From Oscillospiraceae bacterium (GTDB lineage: Bacteria > Bacillota > Clostridia > Oscillospirales > Oscillospiraceae): a stretch of DNA of 9,034 nt. The stretch spans positions 1-9,034 of the forward strand of contig JAFVAS010000055.1 of NCBI GenBank assembly GCA_017480395.1, in the 5' to 3' direction. Position numbers and translations under genes: made by a program. Positions 1 through 6,421 of the stretch are shown in pieces. The notes beneath the pieces were generated by a model. The model did no database searches, was not told the DNA's origin, and saw only the letters and a list, made by a program, of their open reading frames with translations. Each line of letters begins with the position of its first letter. Position 1 is the first letter of the stretch.

Positions 1-1
1 C

Positions 2-586
2 ATGCAGCTGTTCGATTTCTCAAAGGACTGGATCACCCATTGCTCCATCCAGCGGATCAGCCTGTATGTCTGCGCAGAGCAAACCGACGAATGGCGGGAG
101 CGGTACCACAAGCCTGTGGTGCTGGATGAGATCGCCTACGAGGGGAATATCGAGTTTGCCTGGGGCAATATCCGAGGGGAGGAGCTGGTGCGCCGTTTCT
201 GGGAGGCCACGGTCCGCGGCGGCTATGCCGGACACGGAGAGACCATTCTGGATCACATCCCGACCGACAGCCCGGAGGATCGCCGCCTCAAGCTCTGGTG
301 GTCCCACGGCGGGACGCTGAAGGGCGAGAGCCCGGCGCGGATTGCGTTCCTCCGATCCATCCTGGAGGAGATTCCCGGCCACCGCAGGCTGCGGCGCTTT
401 CAGGGCTCCTGGGACGACATCGCCGCCGTCGCGGAGGGCCCGGATCCCGGCTGCTACCTGTTCTACTTCGGCCTGATGGCGCCGTTGTTCCGGGTGTTTC
501 ATCTCGACGACGAGACCGACTTCCAGGTTGACCTGATCGACACCTGGAACATGACTGTGACCCCTCTCGGCGTGTTTCGGGGATAA
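2..586 (+). CDS. DUF4038/DUF5605 (GH140-like) putative glycoside hydrolase, 3' part, ending at a suspected premature stop
   Basis: The reading frame is open from the left edge, so the N-terminal part lies outside the window and the first visible Met is internal. What is seen is the end of a TIM-barrel glycosidase. The segment KPVVLDEIAYEGNI (residues 37-50 from the visible Met) has the strand-end glutamate (E43) expected of a catalytic carboxylate. WGNI and RFWEATVRGGYAGHGET (about 54-81) follow, as in DUF4038 proteins. Residues 131-194 form a DUF5605-type beta domain (CYLFYFG, then IDTWNMTVTP). Known relatives include GH140 apiosidases acting on pectic rhamnogalacturonan-II side chains, but many DUF5605 proteins have no assigned substrate. 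The gene heads an operon with a GH43 and a GH42 enzyme, so a plant cell-wall side-chain role is inferred. The frame ends at TAA 584-586 within a conserved stretch, and family-like residues continue beyond it. The family call is fairly sure; the substrate is unknown. Confidence 0.8.
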   Translation: MQLFDFSKDWITHCSIQRISLYVCAEQTDEWRERYHKPVVLDEIAYEGNIEFAWGNIRGEELVRRFWEATVRGGYAGHGETILDHIPTDSPEDRRLKLWWSHGGTLKGESPARIAFLRSILEEIPGHRRLRRFQGSWDDIAAVAEGPDPGCYLFYFGLMAPLFRVFHLDDETDFQVDLIDTWNMTVTPLGVFRG

Positions 587-643
587 TTTACGGTTCCGAT
601 GTCCGGGAATCCCTATATGGCCGTCCGGCTGCTTCGGGTGAGC
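587..643 (+). pseudogene. In-frame continuation of the DUF5605 gene beyond the TAA stop (orphaned C-terminal tail)
   Basis: Read in the same frame as the preceding gene, these 19 codons give FTVPMSGNPYMAVRLLRVS. DUF5605 proteins usually end with a pattern like F-S-G-K-F-x-(V/I)-x-(L/M)-x-G-K-P-Y-(M/I)-A-(V/I)-R. The TAA therefore stands where a Lys or similar codon is expected (AAA to TAA is one base change). After VRLLRVS comes CGA, itself one base from TGA. Without that second stop the frame would run to TAA 695-697, inside the GH43 gene. The tail is not translated unless the stop is read through or is a sequencing error. Confidence 0.6.
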
Positions 644-651
644 CGACACGG

Positions 652-658
652 AAAGGAG
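652..658 (+). promoter_or_regulatory. Ribosome binding site of the GH43 gene
   Basis: AAAGGAG lies 7 nt before ATG 666-668, a strong Shine-Dalgarno sequence at standard spacing. It fixes the GH43 start and lies in the short gap after the interrupted upstream gene. Confidence 0.85.
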
Positions 659-665
659 CCTGTCC

Positions 666-2315
666 ATGATCCACAATCCCATTCTTCCGGGCTTTAACCC
701 GGACCCCTGCATCTGCAGAAAAGGAGACGACTATTATCTGGCCGTCTCCTCCTTTGAGTGGTTTCCCGGCATCCCGGTCTATCACTCCCGGGACCTGAAG
801 CACTGGGAGCTGTTGACCCACATCCTGACTGATGATGAGGCGGTCTGTCTGCGGAATCTGCCCTCGGCAAAGGGCGTCTGGGCGCCCTGCCTGACCTACT
901 GCGAGCAGGAGGATCTGTTCTACATTGTATACGGCGTGATGAACTCCACCAACGCCCGTTACTTCGATGTGGACAACTTCGTCATGACCGCCCGGGACAT
1001 CTGCGGCCCCTGGAGTGAGCCGGTCTATCTGCACTCCGCGGGCTTTGACGCCTCCATGTTCCACGATGAGGACGGCCGGAAATGGGTGGTCTCGCTGGAC
1101 TGGGAGACCCGGGACGGCTATGAGAAGCCCGGGTTCATCTGCCTGGTGGAATACGATCCGCAGGCCAGAGCCATCCTGGGCTATCCGAAGTGTATCTGGC
1201 GCGGCGGCACCGACCGCGGCTGCATTGAGGCCCCGCATCTGTACAAGCGCAACGGGCGCTACTATATCATGTGCGCGGAGGGGGGCACGGGATATAACCA
1301 CTGCGTAACCATGGGCCGGTCTGAACATGTGGACGGCCCCTATGTCCGCGACCCGCAGAACCCCATCGTCACCAGCAGTCCCGGCGTTTCCGATGAGCGC
1401 AGGGACCCGGACCACCTGAAGCCGAAGTACTTCAATCCGGATTCCGTCCTCCAGAAATCCGGCCACGGCAGCGTCATCGACCTGCCCAATGGCGAGACCT
1501 ATCTGTTCCACCTCTGCGCGCGCCCCTTTGTGCCGGAGCTGCGCTGCACCCTGGGGCGGGAGACCGCCATCCAGAGGATGACCTGGACGGAGGACGGCTG
1601 GCTGCGCATGGCGGACGGCGGAAATCTGGCCCGGGAGCTGGTGCCGGAGCCGGCTCTGCCCGACGCCCCCCTGTTCCTGCCGCCGGCCCTTGACGACTTT
1701 GACAGCGGAACGCTGGGGAACTTCTACTACGCGCCGCGGCAGATGCCCGCGCGCTTCGCGGATGTGACGGCGCGCCCCGGGTGGGTGCGCATCCGGGGCC
1801 AGGAGTCCCGGGCCTCCCTGAACCGGGTGAGCATCCTGGCCCGCAAGCTGACCAGCGTCTATGCCACGGTGACGACCCGGATGGACTTCCGGCCCGAGAC
1901 GTACAAGCACAGCGCCGGGCTGATTCTGTACTATGACAACATGAACTATCTGAACCTGCGGAAGTACCGCAGCGAGTCCCTGGGCGGCAGCGCCCTGTCG
2001 GTGACCCAGATGGAGAACGGCGCGCGCACGGTGTGGCAGGACGCCCGGGTTCCGATCCCCGATGACGGGTGCGTCTGGATGCGCCTGACGATCCGGGGCA
2101 GATCCAGCCGGTTCTCCTACCGGATGGATGACGGGGAGTGGCAGGAGATCGGGCCGGTGTTCGACACCTCAAAGCTCTCGGACGAGTATTGCCGCTACGG
2201 AGAATTCACCGGCACCATGGTGGGATTGACCTGCGCGGATCGCATCCGGCACGAGATCTGCGCCGATTTCGATTTCTTTGAGTACCTGGCGGATGAGACC
2301 AGGCCCGTCGGATGA
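666..2315 (+). CDS. Glycoside hydrolase family 43 enzyme, beta-xylosidase/alpha-L-arabinofuranosidase type (XynB-like, GH43_11-like)
   Basis: This 549-aa protein is predicted to release xylose and/or arabinose from xylo-oligosaccharides in the cytosol; no signal peptide is visible. Residues about 1-320 form the five-bladed beta-propeller. The three GH43 carboxylates are in place: D13 in NPDP (general base), D128 in GFDAS (pKa modulator) and E188 in CIEAPH (general acid). H267 in SGHGS fits the conserved metal-site histidine. Residues about 340-545 form the C-terminal concanavalin-like beta-sandwich typical of this subgroup (LDDFDSGTL near the start; YYDNMNYL and FTGTMVGL further on). Length matches two-domain GH43 xylosidases of about 535-550 aa. 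The start is set by AAAGGAG 7 nt upstream. The TGA stop (2313-2315) touches the next gene's SD, implying translational coupling with the GH42 gene. Family is near certain; xylosidase versus arabinofuranosidase cannot be decided from sequence alone. Confidence 0.93.
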   Translation: MIHNPILPGFNPDPCICRKGDDYYLAVSSFEWFPGIPVYHSRDLKHWELLTHILTDDEAVCLRNLPSAKGVWAPCLTYCEQEDLFYIVYGVMNSTNARYFDVDNFVMTARDICGPWSEPVYLHSAGFDASMFHDEDGRKWVVSLDWETRDGYEKPGFICLVEYDPQARAILGYPKCIWRGGTDRGCIEAPHLYKRNGRYYIMCAEGGTGYNHCVTMGRSEHVDGPYVRDPQNPIVTSSPGVSDERRDPDHLKPKYFNPDSVLQKSGHGSVIDLPNGETYLFHLCARPFVPELRCTLGRETAIQRMTWTEDGWLRMADGGNLARELVPEPALPDAPLFLPPALDDFDSGTLGNFYYAPRQMPARFADVTARPGWVRIRGQESRASLNRVSILARKLTSVYATVTTRMDFRPETYKHSAGLILYYDNMNYLNLRKYRSESLGGSALSVTQMENGARTVWQDARVPIPDDGCVWMRLTIRGRSSRFSYRMDDGEWQEIGPVFDTSKLSDEYCRYGEFTGTMVGLTCADRIRHEICADFDFFEYLADETRPVG

Positions 2316-2320
2316 GGAGG
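2315..2320 (+). promoter_or_regulatory. Ribosome binding site of the GH42 gene, overlapping the GH43 stop
   Basis: AGGAGG shares its first A with the TGA of the GH43 gene and sits 5 nt before ATG 2326. It argues for that Met as the start rather than the in-frame TTG at 2278, which has no SD and lies inside the GH43 gene. Confidence 0.85.
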
Positions 2321-2325
2321 CAACA

Positions 2326-4332
2326 ATGGACAGGAAGCAACAACTGATCTTCGGCTCTGCCTACTATGAGGAATATCTGCCCTACGACCGGCTGGAGCAG
2401 GACATGCAGATGATGGTGGACGCCGGCTTCAACACGATCCGCATCGCGGAGTCCACCTGGAGCACCGAGGAGCCGCGCCCCGGGGAATACGACTTCTCCC
2501 GGGTGGATCGGGTGATCGACGCCGCGCAGCGGTACGGGCTGAACGTCATCGTGGGCACCCCCACCTATGCCATCCCCCACTGGCTGGCCAAGCTGGATCC
2601 GGATGCCCTTGCGGTCACCGCGGCGGGCCGGAACAAATATGGCCCCCGGCAGAACATGGACATCAGCAATCCCACCTACCGCTACTACGCGGAGGGGATC
2701 ATCAAGGCGCTGGTGAAGCACACCTGCGAGCGGCCGAATGTCATCGGATTCCAGATCGACAACGAGACCAAGCACTACGGAACCGCCGGGCCCAAAATGC
2801 TGATCCTCTTCCAGCGCTGGATGAAGGAGCGGTTCGGCACCATCGAGAAGGTCAACGATCTGTTCGGCCTGCGGTACTGGAGCAATTCCGTCACCTGCTT
2901 TGAAGATCTGCCCGACCCCACCGGCGCAGTGAACGCCAGCTACGCGCTGGAGTTTGCAAAGTTCCAGCGCATCCTGGCGGAGGATTTTCTGCTCTGGCAG
3001 TCCGATATCGTCAAAAAATACAAGCGTGACGATCAGTTCATCACGCAGAACTTTGACTATGAATGGATTCTCTTCCCCGATGGGAGCCAGGGCGGCTATT
3101 CTGGCGGCATCCAGCCGGATATCTGCCACTACAAGTCCGCCCGGGCCATGACCCTGATCGGAACCGACATCTATTTCTTCGATCAGGATCGCCTGACCGG
3201 CCGGGAGATCGCCTTCGGCGGCGACCTGATGCGGCCGCTGCGCTATGACAACTACCTGGTGCTGGAGAGCCAGGCCCAGGCCTTTAAGGAGTGGCTGCCC
3301 TATCCCGGCCAGCTCACCCTGATGGCCATGAGCCATCTGGCCTCCGGCGCGTGCGGCGTGATGTACTGGCACTGGCACTCGATTCACAATGGGCCGGAGA
3401 GCTACTGGAAGGGAATCCTCAGCCATGATTTTGCGCCCAATCCCACCTATGACGAGATCCGCCGCATCGGGCAGGAGCTGAAGCAGCTCGCGCCGAAGCT
3501 GGCCGGACTGAAGAAGGACAACCGAATCGCCATCGTGGTCAACACGGAGTCGATCAACGCGCTGAAGTGGTTCCCCACCGACGGCGGGCTCAGCTACAAC
3601 GATGTGCTGCACTGGGTCTATGACGCGCTGTACAACCTGAACATCGAATGTGATATCATCTTCTCCCAGCAGCAGGACTGGAGCCGCTACGACGTGCTCA
3701 TCTTCCCGCAGCTCTATTGCGCCCACAGCACGGTGGTTCCCCGAATCCGCGCCTTCCTGGAGCGGGGCGGCACCGTCTTCGCCACCTTCCGCAGCTTCTT
3801 CGCCGACAAGCATGCCCGGATCTTCCCGGATTGCCAGCCCCATGGCCTGACGGACTGCTTCGGTATGACCTACAACCAGTTCACCAAGCCGGTGGATGTC
3901 ACCGTGGACGGCGTTCCGGCGGAGCACTGGATGGAGCTGCTGAAGCCCGACATCGCAGAGGTTAAGGCGAAGTACAACCACCGATACTGGGGCGAATACG
4001 CCGCCCTGACCCGGAACACCTTCGGCAAGGGCCACGCCTGGTATCTCGGAACCATGGTGCCCACGGAAAAGCTGCAGGAGTACCTGCTGGAGATGCTGGA
4101 GGATGCCGGCATCCAGCCGGAGACGTCCCTGCGCTGGCCGCTGATCCTGCGCAGCGGCGTCAGCCGCGAGGGCAGGAAGATCCGCTTCCTGCTGAACTAT
4201 TCCCAGGAGGATCAGACGGTGGCAAGCCCCTGGGACTGCATCGACCTGCGCACCGGCAGACACTACCGGGTCGGCGACGCCCTTTCTCTGGGAGACTGGG
4301 GCGCCGCCATCCTGGAGGAGGATACGCCGTAA
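2326..4332 (+). CDS. Glycoside hydrolase family 42 beta-galactosidase-type enzyme
   Basis: This 668-aa protein (from ATG 2326) is predicted to hydrolyse terminal beta-galactosides, or in some GH42 members alpha-L-arabinopyranosides, inside the cell; no signal peptide is seen. The catalytic (beta/alpha)8 barrel spans about residues 6-385. Its opening (GSAYYEEYLP, then GFNTIRIAESTWS) is typical of GH42. The acid/base is E147 in IGFQIDNETKHYG, and the nucleophile is E314 in NYLVLESQAQ. YWHWHSIHNGPESYWKGILSHD (about 347-368) lines the active site. A trimerisation domain of Rossmann type follows at about 390-590 (IAIVVNTES; DVLIFPQLYC; GGTVFATFRS), then a small C-terminal beta domain. The four-cysteine zinc site of some thermophilic GH42 enzymes is absent. 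It is the last gene of the operon, 10 bp after GH43. The partner GH43 suggests a substrate with xylose/arabinose plus galactose, such as arabinoxylan, xyloglucan or arabinogalactan side chains (inferred). Confidence 0.93.
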   Translation: MDRKQQLIFGSAYYEEYLPYDRLEQDMQMMVDAGFNTIRIAESTWSTEEPRPGEYDFSRVDRVIDAAQRYGLNVIVGTPTYAIPHWLAKLDPDALAVTAAGRNKYGPRQNMDISNPTYRYYAEGIIKALVKHTCERPNVIGFQIDNETKHYGTAGPKMLILFQRWMKERFGTIEKVNDLFGLRYWSNSVTCFEDLPDPTGAVNASYALEFAKFQRILAEDFLLWQSDIVKKYKRDDQFITQNFDYEWILFPDGSQGGYSGGIQPDICHYKSARAMTLIGTDIYFFDQDRLTGREIAFGGDLMRPLRYDNYLVLESQAQAFKEWLPYPGQLTLMAMSHLASGACGVMYWHWHSIHNGPESYWKGILSHDFAPNPTYDEIRRIGQELKQLAPKLAGLKKDNRIAIVVNTESINALKWFPTDGGLSYNDVLHWVYDALYNLNIECDIIFSQQQDWSRYDVLIFPQLYCAHSTVVPRIRAFLERGGTVFATFRSFFADKHARIFPDCQPHGLTDCFGMTYNQFTKPVDVTVDGVPAEHWMELLKPDIAEVKAKYNHRYWGEYAALTRNTFGKGHAWYLGTMVPTEKLQEYLLEMLEDAGIQPETSLRWPLILRSGVSREGRKIRFLLNYSQEDQTVASPWDCIDLRTGRHYRVGDALSLGDWGAAILEEDTP

Positions 4333-4345
4333 CTGGATCAGAAAC

Positions 4346-4390
4346 AGAACACCCCAGTCCCCGGAAGCGCTCCGGGGACTGGGGTGTTCT
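4346..4390. terminator. Perfect 20-bp hairpin between convergent genes (likely bidirectional terminator)
   Basis: The arms 4346-4365 and 4371-4390 are exact reverse complements (AGAACACCCCAGTCCCCGGA and its complement) around a 5-nt AGCGC loop. It begins 14 nt after the GH42 stop and ends 15 nt before the esterase stop, so it can serve both. Neither side has a long T-run (TGTTCT on one strand, GTTTCTG on the other), so the U-tract is weak although the stem is very strong. Confidence 0.8.
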
Positions 4391-4404
4391 CATCTGCGCC
4401 GCCG

Positions 4405-5712
4405 TCAACGGGACTGCAGCGCCAGCCAGTTCATGATCGGGGTAACGGCGCCATTGACCGTGACGGGGGTTCCGTCGTAGTCCAGCACGCAGTCGTTGTT
4501 CAGCACCGGGATCCACGCGAAGTGGTCGAAATAACGATACGGCTCTCCGGCTTCGTTCTTAAAACCCTCGTGAATGTCCCGGATTTCCTCCAGCAGGGTC
4601 AGGTGGACATTCTGCGCGCCGGCCCGGATCAGCCGCTGGTAGGTGGGCAGCGCAAAGTCCTCCGGCGCAACGACCGGGTCATGCTTCCCGTGAGTGAACC
4701 AGATCGGCAGGCGCTTCAGATGCTCAATATCCTCGCCGCTCACCCGGATATCCGGCATGGCCTCGCAGATGGGAAAAGCTGCAGCGAAGAAATCCGGGTA
4801 GGACATGATCATGCGCATGGTCATAAAGCCGCCGTTGGAGTCACCGCCGACGTAGATCCGATTCGTGTCGATGATGTCCCGGTATTTTTCGATAAACTCG
4901 TCGATCAACGATTTCAGCGCCTCGGTGTACATTGAACGCCCGCTGAATCTGGCCAGACCCTCGACGCCCTCTGCCCCATAGGTATGGCTGCCGTCGTCCA
5001 GCCACATGGTCTCGCACTGGGGGACCAGCACGGTCGCGCCGCCGAAGATCTCCTGCTTGTCCGGGTCGGTGAAGGAGGTCACCTTATTGCCCGAGTAGGC
5101 GATGGCCGTATCGGTGCCGCCCTCGCCCGCGCCGTGCAGGAAGATGATCAGCGGCCGCTTTCCGCGCCCGATCCTGGGGAGATAATAGCCGTAGCGCATC
5201 GGGATTTTCGGATCGGAGGAGATGTCCTCCAGGAAGCGATCCCGCTTGGGGTTGAACACTCCGGCGCAGGTGTCGAACACCAGTCCCTGCATCGGGTGCT
5301 CCCCGCCGATGGGCGTGATCTGGGTGATCCGGTAATTGCTGAACGCATAGTACTCGTGCCCGTTTAAGTCCTCCACGTCCGCGACCAGGGTGGAGGAACA
5401 GCTGTAAATCGGCCCGTAGGGCATCTCCAGCGTGATATAAACGCCCCGATCCAGCGGCTCACCGGTCCGGGTGCTGGGATAGGCCCGCGTGACCGGTCGG
5501 AACGCCCGGGAGGGGATGAACTCGTCCTGCGTGAGGAAGTCCTTCGGAATCGGGACGACCTCGCCCTGCCAGCTCAGCACCTCCACATAGACGTTGAACT
5601 GCTCCGGGGCGACGTCCTCCGCCCGCACCTCTGCGGGAAGCCCGAGCACCAGTTTTGTGACATATGGCCCGAAATCGGTCACATCAATGACCTGATAGTA
5701 GATCCGTCCCAT
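4405..5712 (-). CDS. Alpha/beta-hydrolase esterase with N-terminal Ig-like domain (prolyl-oligopeptidase/PHB-depolymerase-like)
   Basis: This 435-aa putative carbohydrate esterase is probably cytosolic; no signal peptide is visible. Residues about 1-145 look like the Ig-like beta domain that precedes EstA-type esterases, and about 160-430 form the alpha/beta-hydrolase fold. The oxyanion segment is FLHGAGEGG (H193-G196). The nucleophile is S292 in GGDSNGG, the acid is probably D345 in HGKHDPVV, and the histidine is probably H397 in YFDHFAWIPVLNN. Such proteins remove acetyl or feruloyl groups from xylan fragments or cleave other esters; the substrate here is inferred only from the neighbouring GH43/GH42 operon. 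An upstream in-frame ATG (5730) would add MGKEIG. However, those codons contain the SD (AAAGGAG, 6 nt before ATG 5712), so 5712 is the start. It is convergent with the hydrolase operon and has its own promoter and putative operator. An alternative is a serine peptidase-like hydrolase. Confidence 0.85.
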   Translation of the reverse strand: MGRIYYQVIDVTDFGPYVTKLVLGLPAEVRAEDVAPEQFNVYVEVLSWQGEVVPIPKDFLTQDEFIPSRAFRPVTRAYPSTRTGEPLDRGVYITLEMPYGPIYSCSSTLVADVEDLNGHEYYAFSNYRITQITPIGGEHPMQGLVFDTCAGVFNPKRDRFLEDISSDPKIPMRYGYYLPRIGRGKRPLIIFLHGAGEGGTDTAIAYSGNKVTSFTDPDKQEIFGGATVLVPQCETMWLDDGSHTYGAEGVEGLARFSGRSMYTEALKSLIDEFIEKYRDIIDTNRIYVGGDSNGGFMTMRMIMSYPDFFAAAFPICEAMPDIRVSGEDIEHLKRLPIWFTHGKHDPVVAPEDFALPTYQRLIRAGAQNVHLTLLEEIRDIHEGFKNEAGEPYRYFDHFAWIPVLNNDCVLDYDGTPVTVNGAVTPIMNWLALQSR

Positions 5713-5718
5713 ACCAAT

Positions 5719-5725
5719 CTCCTTT
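5719..5725 (-). promoter_or_regulatory. Ribosome binding site of the esterase gene
   Basis: AAAGGAG on the minus strand ends 6 nt before ATG 5712-5710. It lies inside the codons of the possible longer N terminus and so decides for the shorter start. Confidence 0.85.
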
Positions 5726-5732
5726 CCCATCT

Positions 5733-5746
5733 CGAAACCGGTTGCA
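5733..5746 (-). promoter_or_regulatory. Candidate LacI-family / CcpA (cre-like) operator before the esterase gene
   Basis: The minus strand reads TGCAACCGGTTTCG, centred on the perfect palindrome AACCGGTT (5736-5743). It matches the core of the catabolite-responsive consensus WTGNAANCGNWNNCW at 8 of 10 specified bases, missing only the two outer W positions. It also looks like operators of other LacI-family sugar repressors. It sits about 15-30 nt downstream of the predicted transcription start and just upstream of the SD, a typical repressor roadblock position. No regulator gene is in the window. Confidence 0.45.
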
Positions 5747-5768
5747 CATGCGATAGCCTTACACTTGC

Positions 5769-5797
5769 ATTATACACCGAAGACCAGCATTTGTATA
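5769..5797 (-). promoter_or_regulatory. Sigma-A type promoter of the esterase gene
   Basis: On the minus strand a perfect -10 TATAAT (5774-5769) lies 17 bp from a -35 TATACA (5797-5792; 4 of 6 to TTGACA). Transcription would start near 5762, giving a leader of about 50 nt that contains the candidate operator and the SD. Confidence 0.65.
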
Positions 5798-5854
5798 GAA
5801 CACGCTGCCCTTTTGCTGTTCTGTCGTGTATCGTTTGTTTGCTGCTCCTCGGGA

Positions 5855-6091
5855 TCAGTACAGCAGGCCGGCGGTTCTGGCCTGATACATGAGCTCGTCC
5901 CGGTGGTCGGGATGGGCGATGGAGATCAGCTTTTTCACCCGATCCGGGACGCTGCTGAACTGGAGGTTGACGCAGCCATACTCGGTGACCACATACTGCA
6001 CGTCGGTGCGGGGGGGGGTGACGATGCTGCCCAGGGGGAGATTCAGGGAGATGCGGGAGATCTGGGCATCGGCCAGGGCCTTTATCTTTGT
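5855..6091 (-). pseudogene. C-terminal remnant of an acetyl-CoA hydrolase / CoA-transferase family gene
   Basis: Seventy-eight codons on the minus strand end at TGA 5857-5855. They contain the C-terminal signature of the acetyl-CoA hydrolase/4-hydroxybutyrate CoA-transferase family: GSIVTPPRTDVQYVVTEYG, VNL, then VKKLISIAHPDHRDEL. Intact members are usually about 430-500 aa and swap CoA between acyl groups in fermentation (acetate, butyrate or propionate pathways). Here there is no start codon or SD, and in-frame stops lie immediately upstream (TAA at 6094-6092 and another TAG further up). The N-terminal CoA-binding domain and most of the catalytic domain are missing. Similarity fades around residue 8 of the fragment. 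The remnant is not expected to be functional. It has a 9-G run (6010-6018) where the family usually has Thr-Thr-Pro, which here reads Thr-Pro-Pro with the frame kept. The family call is from motif recognition. Confidence 0.75.
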
Positions 6092-6144
6092 TTATGCAGC
6101 GCATTTTTTCGCACGCTAGAGCGCAAATTCGGTGGTGATTCCGA

Positions 6145-6212
6145 TCAGGTGGGAGGTGTCTTTTCGGGCGCAATAAAGTTCCGTAGTATAGTTCAGATAT
6201 AATATCAGGCAT
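6145..6212 (-). pseudogene. Possible frameshifted start of a DUF6809-like small protein
   Basis: On the minus strand a near-perfect SD (AAAGGAGGG, 6227-6219) sits 6 nt before ATG 6212, which opens with MPDIISELYYG. Small clostridial DUF6809-type proteins commonly begin with a pattern like ILEELYYGNIxPxE. After the glycine the frame loses sense, but one added base near 6180 would give NFIAPEK, restoring that pattern, before a TGA at 6147-6145. The original frame stays open by chance to 5679, overlapping the CoA-transferase remnant out of frame, and resembles nothing known to me. The translation signals are clear; the family assignment is tentative. Confidence 0.3.
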
Positions 6213-6377
6213 AAAATTCCCTCCTTTGTTGCGGCAGCAAACACAACGACCAAAACAGAGGGGAGAATTATGATTAACATGATTCCTTTTATTATCCTTG
6301 ACGGTTTTTCTGAATCTTCTTGGGTACATCAAAAAGTAACTATGAGCTGATAGACGGTTGAGGTCGTTCTTTTCCAC

Positions 6378-6421
6378 ACTTGCACGTCGGTCGAAGTGCG
6401 AATATGCGTCTCGGTGCAAGT
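6378..6421. repeat. 8-bp inverted repeat with 28-nt loop
   Basis: ACTTGCAC (6378-6385) and GTGCAAGT (6414-6421) are exact complements. An alternative shorter pairing, CACTT (6377-6381) with AAGTG (6394-6398), competes with it. No T-run follows, so it is not an obvious terminator. It could be an operator pair, an element end or part of a decayed structured RNA. Confidence 0.3.

Noticed and set aside
687..702. Small hairpin CCGGG-CTTTAA-CCCGG near the start of the GH43 gene
   Set aside because: It encodes the conserved PGFNPDP motif; five base pairs inside coding sequence is within chance.
588..1910. A 440-codon open frame antisense to the GH43 gene
   Set aside because: Low-complexity shadow translation opposite an intact GH43 enzyme.
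2278..2325. TTG-initiated N-terminal extension of the GH42 protein
   Set aside because: No SD before the TTG and it overlaps the GH43 end; AGGAGG is ideally placed for ATG 2326, where family similarity begins.
2206..4263. A 685-codon open frame antisense to the GH42 gene
   Set aside because: It mirrors the codon pattern of the GH42 gene in GC-rich DNA, has no SD or recognisable domain, and the sense gene has full catalytic motifs.
5713..5730. Longer esterase start adding MGKEIG
   Set aside because: These codons contain the SD for the ATG at 5712, and nothing like an SD lies before 5730.
5761..5769. ACACTTGCA repeated at 6376-6384
   Set aside because: A nine-base repeat without further shared flanks; expected by chance and one copy overlaps a promoter.
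5765..6202. A 145-codon plus-strand open frame across the intergenic scar
   Set aside because: Most of it is antisense to the CoA-transferase remnant; no SD and no similarity that I recognise.
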